Origin: CAZMHL01 sp045605445
Lineage (GTDB): Bacteria; Bacillota; Clostridia; RGIG6154
Assembly (NCBI GenBank): GCA_045605445.1
Contig: JAZUPZ010000019.1
Coordinates: 1 to 28,264 of the forward strand
Direction: 5' to 3'
DNA length: 28,264 nucleotides
Each line of letters begins with the position of its first letter. Position 1 is the first letter of the stretch. The notes under the pieces were generated by a model. That model searched no databases, was not told the DNA's origin, and saw only the letters and a program-made list of their open reading frames with translations. Both the position numbers and the translations under genes were made by a program. This document shows positions 12,272 to 18,674 of the stretch, one piece after another.

Positions 12272-14020
12272 TTAAAGCTTTGTTATGTAGCTCATCAGGT
12301 TTTTCTTATAATCTTCAACCTTCATAATTTCGCAACGTCTGAATTCAAGAGGAAGAACCTTTTTGTTGCTTTCCATAATCTGCCTGTGAACATTATTTGT
12401 AACCACAAGGATAAAGTTTGAGCCTTGTTTTCTGCCCTCGTCAATTTCCGACTGAAAAACTCCCATTTCAAGCTTAACCCAATAGCTTTCAAGATATGCC
12501 AGATCAGAAAGGATTGCAACAAAGTGGTCAGAGCCCTCAAGAGCCTGCATAATTGCCTCTCTGTATTGAGACTTTGACATTTTCGGCAGGGATTCCTTGT
12601 CGAAAAACGCCTCTTTCATATTTTTCTTCATAAAGCGATACATATCTTCGGCAATGTCTACGTCTTCGGTTTTATGACTTATAAAAAGGTCGTACTTGCC
12701 CGATTTTGGCAAGGTAAAACCGAGAAGGGATTTTATACCGTCGTTAATTTTTTCGGGAGGCTCTTCTTCGCAGGAAGCGGAGCTTATTTTCTCCTTCAGC
12801 TCCAGGATTCTGTCAATACACTGGGCGCAGATTTCCTTTTCGCCCACAACCTCGCAATAGTTTTTAAGCCTTTCGTAGCTTACCAGAAGACATCTTAAAA
12901 ACTCTTCCGCATTCTGTTTTTCGCTGATTATGTCAAAAAGCTTGTTGCCTTCGCGCATAAAGGAGGCTATTGAGCAAAGAAGCTCGTCGTCTTCCGTTTC
13001 CCCGCTTTTTTCCTCAACTCTTTCGGGCTGAATGAAATTTTCGCCGAAAATAAAGTTGCGGGCGCTTAAAATAAGGTCAAGCTCGTCGCCGGTATAAGTC
13101 TCTTTGACATTTTCTTTATTTATCTCTTCGTTATATTTTTCAAGATAGGGCTTCTGCCTTTTTTCGTAAGAGGATACGGGCAGGTCGGGAATTATGCCCT
13201 TTGAAATGTCGCCCCTTGTTCTTACGTCGAGACAAGCCCTGTAAATTCCCCTTTCAAGGAAAATGAGCTTAAGGGCAACCGCCGAATAAAACAGGTCGGC
13301 ATCTTTAAAAGGGTCGCGGTTAAGAATTACTTCTATTGCGCCCGTGATAATTGATTTTTCCTCTGCAAGCTGTCTTCCCAGCTCGCCGTAGTCGTAGTCA
13401 TAAAAATCGTTTATTTTTTCAAGAATTGAAACAATCTCCACAAAATTTCGCCTTGTTGCAAGGCCAAAGTCGATATCGTCAAGCTTGCCCTTTGCAAAGG
13501 TGCAGAGAATTTTCGTTGCAGGACCGTATGCCTTTGCCTTTATGTATTCCGACAGCTTTTCATAGGTATTATTTTCCTCTTTTTCGCCGTTTATGGCAAG
13601 GGCAATTCTTCTTGCCGCCTCCGCAACAGAAGCGTCTTCGCAGTCATCAACCCTGTAACACTGATACTGAAAAAGCTTCATTCCCACAGCGGAAGGGAGC
13701 TTTTGGAAATCGTCATAGGAAAAACAAACGGGAATTATTGTTTTTGAACGGTCATGAGCCGTTCTCAGCGCCTCTATCACCTGATTTAAGCAATATTCCG
13801 ATTTTGCCATATTCTCCGTTACTACCGGCATAAAAACCTTTGCCATAGAAACTGCATGACTTATCACCTCAAAAAAAGCTTCTCCCGGTTGCAGCAGGTC
13901 GTTTATAAAAACGGTTACCCCTTCTCTTTGCAAGGCATCGATAAGTTTTTTTACAAAGTCACGGTCTCTTCCGGAATGGCATATATAAACATCGTAAATT
14001 TTTCTGGTTTCCACTTTCAT
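12272..14020 (-). CDS. TIR-helical-TIR protein
   Basis: A 582-aa protein with a TIR domain at each end. N-terminal TIR, about residues 7-145: YDVYICHSGRDRDFVKKLID, then FMPVVTENMAKSEYCLNQ. In the usual S-x-W-C-x-x-E position it has Gln80, so this domain probably lacks NADase activity. The middle, about 150-435, is helical. C-terminal TIR, about 442-582: YDLFISHKTEDVDIAEDMYR, then SYWVKLE with Glu518 in the catalytic position. Prokaryotic TIR domains often degrade NAD or make signal nucleotides in phage defence. First gene of the minus-strand operon with its own promoter. ATG 14020 follows AAGGAAAGAGGG. Confidence 0.85.
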   Translation of the reverse strand: MKVETRKIYDVYICHSGRDRDFVKKLIDALQREGVTVFINDLLQPGEAFFEVISHAVSMAKVFMPVVTENMAKSEYCLNQVIEALRTAHDRSKTIIPVCFSYDDFQKLPSAVGMKLFQYQCYRVDDCEDASVAEAARRIALAINGEKEENNTYEKLSEYIKAKAYGPATKILCTFAKGKLDDIDFGLATRRNFVEIVSILEKINDFYDYDYGELGRQLAEEKSIITGAIEVILNRDPFKDADLFYSAVALKLIFLERGIYRACLDVRTRGDISKGIIPDLPVSSYEKRQKPYLEKYNEEINKENVKETYTGDELDLILSARNFIFGENFIQPERVEEKSGETEDDELLCSIASFMREGNKLFDIISEKQNAEEFLRCLLVSYERLKNYCEVVGEKEICAQCIDRILELKEKISSASCEEEPPEKINDGIKSLLGFTLPKSGKYDLFISHKTEDVDIAEDMYRFMKKNMKEAFFDKESLPKMSKSQYREAIMQALEGSDHFVAILSDLAYLESYWVKLEMGVFQSEIDEGRKQGSNFILVVTNNVHRQIMESNKKVLPLEFRRCEIMKVEDYKKNLMSYITKL

Positions 14021-14038
14021 CCCTCTTTCCTTTTTTAA

Positions 14039-14068
14039 ATTATATCATCCGATGCCCGTCTTTGTCTA
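14039..14068 (-). promoter_or_regulatory. Sigma-A promoter of the TIR operon
   Basis: TAGACA (14068-14063), an 18-bp spacer and TATAAT (14044-14039) on the minus strand. The start point would fall only about 12 nt upstream of the ATG, so the leader is almost only the ribosome site. Confidence 0.6.
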
Positions 14069-14083
14069 TATTTGCATACAAAA

Positions 14084-14350
14084 AAACGGCATAAGCCGTT
14101 TCAGCGTGTCGATAACCCTGTCGACACGCTGGCAGATTGCGAAAAAGGAAGTTATATTTTGCGAAAATGAGCGCAGACAGTACGAGGGTACGGCAAGACT
14201 CATTTTCGCAAAAAGCAAGCAACAGAGCCGTCTCCCGGAAGAAACAACTCTGTTTAATATTGTTTATTTAAATCTACAAAGTTTTGCTTTTTAATTCATC
14301 TCTTGCGGTAGAACGACTTTTTCGATGGTCTGAAACGGCATAAGCCGTTT
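14084..14350. repeat. Repeat element flanked by an 18-bp duplication
   Basis: No gene. AAACGGCATAAGCCGTTT occurs at 14084-14101 and again at 14333-14350. It is a hairpin that looks like the ptsI terminator. The 231 bp between the copies hold hairpin CAGCGTGTCG/CGACACGCTG (14102-14131) and an inverted repeat with 15-bp arms (14157-14171 and 14199-14213) around GTAC-GAGG-GTAC-GGCAAG. The minus-strand T-run follows only the 14084 copy. This looks like an insertion into a terminator with duplication of the hairpin. Confidence 0.6.
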
Positions 14351-16009
14351 TTATAAAAGCGTTTCTATTATTTTCTCTTTCTGTTCTGAAACGCGGGTAT
14401 TTAAAATTTTCTCCTTTAAGGGAAGGAGCAGGCTCGGGGTAACGGAAAGCTCGTCTACTCCCATTGCAAGAAAGGTTTCGGTTAAAGAAAGGTCGCCTGC
14501 AAGCTCGCCGCAGATTCCTGCCCAGATTCCCTCTTTATGGGCGTTATCCACAACGGTTTTTATAAGCCTTAAAATCGCAAGATGGTGCAGGTCTAAAAAA
14601 GCGGTTGCCTGCTGATTCTGACGGTCGAGTGCAAGACTGTATTGAGTAAGGTCGTTTGTTCCTATTGAGAAAAAGTCCACCTCTTTTGCAAGCTTGTCGC
14701 TTATAATTGCCGCGGCGGGAGTTTCAATCATTATCCCCGTTTCAAGGCTTTCGTTAAAGGAAATACCCTCTTTTTTAAGCTCCAGCTTTACCTCTTCAAC
14801 TATCTCCTTTATTTTCTTTATTTCCGAAAGAGAGGTTATCATAGGAAACATTACGGCTATGTTCCCAAAAGCCGAGGCACGGTAAATTGCCCTGAGCTGA
14901 GTTTTGAAAATGTCGGGTCTTGTGAGGCAGATTCTTATGGCACGAACCCCCATTGCAGGATTTTCCTCTTTGGGCATTTTAAAATAATCAACATTTTTAT
15001 CGGCTCCGATATCAAGGGTTCTGATTATAACCCTTTTGCCAAGAGCCTTCCTTGCGGCACTTTTGTAAATAGCAAACTGCTCGTCCTCGGTTGGAAAGGT
15101 TTTGCTTTCAAGATAAATAAATTCGCTGCGGAAAAGCCCAACGCCCATACCGTCGTTGGCATAAACGGCAGACATATCCTCAAGGGAGCCGATGTTGGCA
15201 TAAAGAAGAATTTCCTGACCGTCTTTCGTTTTTGGCTCAACCCCTTTAAGCTTTTCAAGAAGAGCCTTTTTATCCTCGCTTTGTTGCTTTTTCTCCTGCA
15301 TTTCCAAAACCGTTTCCATATCGGGACTTATATAAACCCTTCCCGTGAAGCCGTCGACAATTACATCTTTGCCGTTGTTTTCTTCATTGGTTATTCCCTC
15401 GGCGCAGATTACCGCAGGAATATCCATTGTTCTTGCTAAAATTGCCGTATGAGAATTTATGCTTCCCCTTTCGGTAACAAAGGCAAGAATTTTTGATTTG
15501 TCCATCTGAACGGTTTCGGAGGGAGCAAGATCCTCTGCTCCGAGAATTTTAGCCTCGTCGCTTTCCTTTTTTTCCTCTTTTTCGGAAAGAAGCGTAAGAA
15601 GCCTTTCGCAGATATCGTGAACATCTGCCGCCCTTGCCTGCATATAGCTGTCATCCATTGAGGAAAACATTTCCGCAAAGCTTTCCGCCGTAATAAGAAC
15701 GGCGCTTTCCGCATTAAGCTTCTGAGTTGTTATATTCGAAATGACCGACTCGGTAAAGTCTTTATCTTCAAGCATCATTTTATGAATGTCAAAAATCATA
15801 GCATTGTCTTCGCCCACCTCGCCGAGAGCCTTTTCATAAAGCCTTTTAAGCTGAACCAGCGCCCTGTCTACCGCATATTCAAAGCGCTTTACCTCTTTGG
15901 CTGTGTCGGTTATTCTGACCCTTTGAACGGGAGAGGCACTTTTCTTTAAAATTTCAAGCTTTCCGAACGCCACCCCGCCGCAAACGCCTTTACCTTCGAT
16001 TATGTTCAT
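14351..16009 (-). CDS. ptsI: PTS enzyme I (phosphoenolpyruvate-protein phosphotransferase)
   Basis: Enzyme I transfers phosphate from phosphoenolpyruvate to HPr at the start of sugar uptake by the phosphotransferase system. The 552-aa length is slightly short but complete. The N-terminal domain has the phosphorylated His in GSINSHTAILARTMDIPAV (about residues 185-205). The C-terminal PEP-binding barrel has GVGLFRSEFIYL, MGVRAIRICLTRPDIF, VMFPMI, IGTNDLTQY and ICGELAGD. Its ATG overlaps the ptsH stop by one base (TAATG). No sugar-specific EII gene is in the window. Confidence 0.97.
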   Translation of the reverse strand: MNIIEGKGVCGGVAFGKLEILKKSASPVQRVRITDTAKEVKRFEYAVDRALVQLKRLYEKALGEVGEDNAMIFDIHKMMLEDKDFTESVISNITTQKLNAESAVLITAESFAEMFSSMDDSYMQARAADVHDICERLLTLLSEKEEKKESDEAKILGAEDLAPSETVQMDKSKILAFVTERGSINSHTAILARTMDIPAVICAEGITNEENNGKDVIVDGFTGRVYISPDMETVLEMQEKKQQSEDKKALLEKLKGVEPKTKDGQEILLYANIGSLEDMSAVYANDGMGVGLFRSEFIYLESKTFPTEDEQFAIYKSAARKALGKRVIIRTLDIGADKNVDYFKMPKEENPAMGVRAIRICLTRPDIFKTQLRAIYRASAFGNIAVMFPMITSLSEIKKIKEIVEEVKLELKKEGISFNESLETGIMIETPAAAIISDKLAKEVDFFSIGTNDLTQYSLALDRQNQQATAFLDLHHLAILRLIKTVVDNAHKEGIWAGICGELAGDLSLTETFLAMGVDELSVTPSLLLPLKEKILNTRVSEQKEKIIETLL

Positions 16010-16266
16010 TATAAATTCTCCTTCATAAACGTTTCAAGAGCCCTTGCCGCCTGCTCCTCGTCTTCTCCTTTTATTGTTACCGTTACCTTTTCCCCGCCCT
16101 TTATCCCAAGAGACATAACCGAAAAAATTCTTTTTCCGTCGCCCTTTTTTCCGTTTTTTTCAAGCTCTACGGAAGAGGAAAAGTTTATGGCTTCCTTTAC
16201 AAAAAGTCCCGCGGGGCGGGCGTGCATACCCAGAGGGTCGGTTATTTTATACTCAAACTGTTTCAT
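16009..16266 (-). CDS. ptsH: HPr phosphocarrier protein lacking Ser46
   Basis: An 85-aa HPr that carries phosphate from enzyme I to sugar-specific EII. The active site is GMHARPAG with His15. In Firmicutes the second site, Ser46 within KSIMGVMSLG, is phosphorylated by HPr kinase for CcpA-mediated catabolite repression. Here the aligned segment is KRIFSVMSLG, so position 46 is Arg. Phosphotransfer should work, but Ser46-dependent repression should not. ATG 16266 follows AAGGAGAG. It is the first gene of the ptsHI operon and divergent from the GH78 fragment. Confidence 0.93.
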   Translation of the reverse strand: MKQFEYKITDPLGMHARPAGLFVKEAINFSSSVELEKNGKKGDGKRIFSVMSLGIKGGEKVTVTIKGEDEEQAARALETFMKENL

Positions 16267-16363
16267 TTTACTCTCCTTTTTTCAGTTATTTCATTTTATA
16301 TAATTACCAATTATTATTTTTTTATTGAAATATCCATATCTTTTTTTTAAATTATATGATAAA

Positions 16364-17482
16364 ATGAAGCTCAGAAAGGTTGTGAAAAAATGGCAGCAGC
16401 AGTATCTGATGGACACCTCTCTGATGATGCTCTACACCATGAGCATTTCTCCCGACAAGCAGCTTATTAAGAAAACTATTGACGAAATGGCGGCAAAAAC
16501 CGGACCGGAGGGACTTTTATACTGCAACTATCCTTCTAAACAGCATCAGATTATTCCCGGATTTTCAATTTTCTTTATATTTATGCTTAAAAATTATCTG
16601 ATGTATTCAATTGACACATTTTTTGTTAAAAAATATCTCGGAACGGTGCAGGAAATTTTATCCTTCTTTGAATCAAAGCTTATGCCGGAGGACTTTGTTG
16701 CGCCAGCAGGCTACTGGTCCTTTGTTGACTGGGGAAAGGACTGGAAAAGAGGCGTTCCCGGAAGCGACCCCTCTAAGCCTTTAACCTATTACAGTATGCT
16801 TTATTCTCTCGGGCTTAAGTGGGCTGAGGAAATTTTCACGGCGGCGGGAATGGAAAATGCCGCAAAGGATTTTGAAATAAAAAGAAAAGCCCTCAACGGG
16901 GCAATTAACAAATTCTGCTTTAAAGACGGCGTTTATACCGACAATCCCGGCGGTGGCGGAATAAGTAAGCATTGTCAGGTTATGGCAATACTTGGCGACA
17001 TCTGCGGGGGCAAAAACGCCCTTTGCGAAAAACTTGTTGAAGAAGAAATGACCGATTGTTCCTTCTCTATGAGCTTTTTCTACTTAAGAGCTCTGGAAAA
17101 ATGCGGAAGATATGAGCTGGCGGATAAGCTTTTCGATAAGTGGCGCCTGATGATTAAAAGAAATATGACCACCTGGGGAGAAAGCCCCGAAATGGCACGT
17201 TCGGACTGCCATGGCTGGAGCGCCGTTATGCTTTACGATTTTCCCGCTATGCTCCTTGGCGTTCAGCCGGTTGAGCAGGGCTATAAAAAAGCAAAAATTG
17301 AGCCCTTAACAAAAAGCATTGATTTCGCCGAGGGCACAGTTCCCACTCCTTTCGGAAACATTTCCGTTAAATGGGAAAAGAAAAACGGCAGAGTTAACCT
17401 TGCTGTTGACTCTCCCGAAAAAATTGTTAAAATTATCGGCGGGAAGGAATATACCGACTCGCATATTGAAATTGAGCTTTAA
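16364..17482 (+). CDS. GH78 alpha-L-rhamnosidase C-terminal part (N-terminally truncated)
   Basis: A 372-aa product from ATG 16364; an open frame extends to TTG 16325, and the true start is unclear because no good ribosome site is seen. It matches the later part of the GH78 (alpha/alpha)6 barrel: GLLYCNYPS, QIIPGFSIFFIFML, GYWSFVDWGKDW, then TTWGESPEMARSDCHGWSA and a C-terminal beta domain (GTVPTPFGNISVKWEKKNGR). Full enzymes are about 900 aa; the N-terminal beta domains and the barrel start, including the RDER-type segment with the general acid, are absent, and upstream DNA is the ptsH promoter region. It may be inactive or a divergent stand-alone form. Confidence 0.75.
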   Translation: MKLRKVVKKWQQQYLMDTSLMMLYTMSISPDKQLIKKTIDEMAAKTGPEGLLYCNYPSKQHQIIPGFSIFFIFMLKNYLMYSIDTFFVKKYLGTVQEILSFFESKLMPEDFVAPAGYWSFVDWGKDWKRGVPGSDPSKPLTYYSMLYSLGLKWAEEIFTAAGMENAAKDFEIKRKALNGAINKFCFKDGVYTDNPGGGGISKHCQVMAILGDICGGKNALCEKLVEEEMTDCSFSMSFFYLRALEKCGRYELADKLFDKWRLMIKRNMTTWGESPEMARSDCHGWSAVMLYDFPAMLLGVQPVEQGYKKAKIEPLTKSIDFAEGTVPTPFGNISVKWEKKNGRVNLAVDSPEKIVKIIGGKEYTDSHIEIEL

Positions 17483-17565
17483 CTGTCCAGAAAATCGTAC
17501 AGAAAATAAGCTATTATAAAATCAAACAGATGCCTCTTTTTTGTGGATTTGTGTCTTGGCATCTG

Positions 17566-17595
17566 AAGGCAGGGCATTTTTGCCCTGCCTTTCTT
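17566..17595. terminator. Bidirectional terminator
   Basis: Perfect 11-bp arms AAGGCAGGGCA (17566-17576) and TGCCCTGCCTT (17581-17591) with a TTTT loop. It lies between the convergent GH78 and AraC genes; its right arm ends three bases before the AraC stop. Confidence 0.75.
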
Positions 17596-18361
17596 AACTT
17601 TTCCTGTACTTTGCAGGGCTAATCCCCTTTGCCTTTTTAAACGCGCGGTTGAAGGTTCTTGCCGTGTTAAAGCCGCAAAGCTCCGAAATTTCCGTAACGG
17701 GAAAATTTGTTTCCTCAAGAAGCCTTTCCGCTTCCTCAATACGAAGGGAATTTATGTAATCTTTAAAAGAAATGTTTATTTTATCGGAAAGGATGTGGGA
17801 CAGATAAAATTTGCTGATGTTAAGCTCTTTTGCAACACTCTCTAAACTTATGTTTTCCTTGAAGTTCTCCTTTAAATATCTGATTCCCGACTTTAAAACG
17901 TTGGTTCTGTCCTCTTTTACCTTAGCAAGGGAAAGTTTTTCAAAAACCTTGGGCAGAACCGCTGAAAGATAGCCGTTTTTAACATCTTCGGAGGAGCTTT
18001 TAAACTCCTCTGCATAAAGACAAAGAAGCTTTTCAAAGCCTTCATCGGGCTTTTCAACGGCATTTTCCGGAATAAAGGAATAAAAGCTGTCTTTATATTT
18101 TTTCACGATATCGGGAGAAAAAATTATAACATATCCCTCGTGTTCAAATTCGTTTGTATAAGAATGAACCTGATTGGGAAAAGCGATGAAAAATTCCTTT
18201 TCTTTTATAATTCCGCTCTCTCCGTCAAGAGTGTAAGGACATTTTCCCTTTGTTAAGTATACAAGCTCAATGTAGTTGTGAAAATGAGGACTGAACCCGA
18301 TATTGTTTTCTCTTTTGAAAAGAGTTATTTTTGAGTCTTTGGTTTCAAAAAAAGGTTTCAT
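17594..18361 (-). CDS. AraC-family regulator with N-terminal cupin
   Basis: A 255-aa transcription factor. The N-terminal half is a cupin sugar-binding domain (FSPHFHNYIELVYLTKGKCP, then FFIAFPNQVHSY). The C-terminal half, from about residue 155, has two AraC helix-turn-helix motifs: ISLESVAKELNISKFYLSHI and FPVTEISELCGFNTARTFNR, ending in the family's KKAKGISPAKYR. ATG 18361 follows CGGAGG. It is divergent from the GH3 gene, whose promoter carries two direct TGTCTTGAA repeats 21 bp apart, the usual spacing for an AraC dimer. It probably activates the GH3 gene in response to a glycan product (inference). Confidence 0.92.
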   Translation of the reverse strand: MKPFFETKDSKITLFKRENNIGFSPHFHNYIELVYLTKGKCPYTLDGESGIIKEKEFFIAFPNQVHSYTNEFEHEGYVIIFSPDIVKKYKDSFYSFIPENAVEKPDEGFEKLLCLYAEEFKSSSEDVKNGYLSAVLPKVFEKLSLAKVKEDRTNVLKSGIRYLKENFKENISLESVAKELNISKFYLSHILSDKINISFKDYINSLRIEEAERLLEETNFPVTEISELCGFNTARTFNRAFKKAKGISPAKYRKS

Positions 18362-18614
18362 TGTAACCTCCGGGGAGAATTAGTTAAGAGTTAATAGTGA
18401 ATGTGGAAACTCTGCGGGCAGAGTTTCTTTTGTTTTGACACAGGATAAACAAATTTTATCCACTTCTGTTTTAAACGAGGAAAATTTGATTCAGGTTGTA
18501 CATTTGGATGCCTGAAGTGTACTTTGTGTACACGAGGGGGCAGACAAAGGTGCAAGATGAACAAATTTTACCGGTTAAAAAGCAATAAATGTCTTGAAAT
18601 AACAACTACTTGTC
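18362..18614. promoter_or_regulatory. AraC-GH3 intergenic region
   Basis: No gene. Seen in it: a partial inverted sequence around AGTGTACTTTGTGTACAC (about 18518-18535), a GAACAAATTTTA stretch, and the first TGTCTTGAA repeat (18590-18598). The second repeat is at 18611-18619, overlapping the GH3 -35. Confidence 0.5.
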
Positions 18615-18619
18615 TTGAA
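18590..18619 (+). promoter_or_regulatory. Direct repeat, candidate AraC activator site
   Basis: TGTCTTGAA at 18590-18598 and 18611-18619, exactly 21 bp apart (two helical turns). The second overlaps the -35 box, the layout of class II activation. Confidence 0.55.
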
Positions 18620-18643
18620 TTGTAGCATATTTTGTCCTATAAT
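18615..18643 (+). promoter_or_regulatory. Sigma-A promoter of the GH3 gene
   Basis: TTGAAT (18615-18620), 17 bp, TATAAT (18638-18643). This shows that the TTG at 18615, open in frame with the gene, is part of the promoter and not the start codon. Confidence 0.7.
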
Positions 18644-18674
18644 TCAAGTAACAAGTTGCGAAAGGATGAATTTT

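Noticed and set aside
13351..13833. A 160-aa plus-strand frame
   Set aside because: Antisense to the TIR gene; composition of a shadow with no recognisable domain.
18615..18674. Upstream start of the GH3 gene at TTG 18615
   Set aside because: The TTG is the -35 box of the promoter, and the first 20 codons contain the -10; ATG 18675 has the ribosome site.
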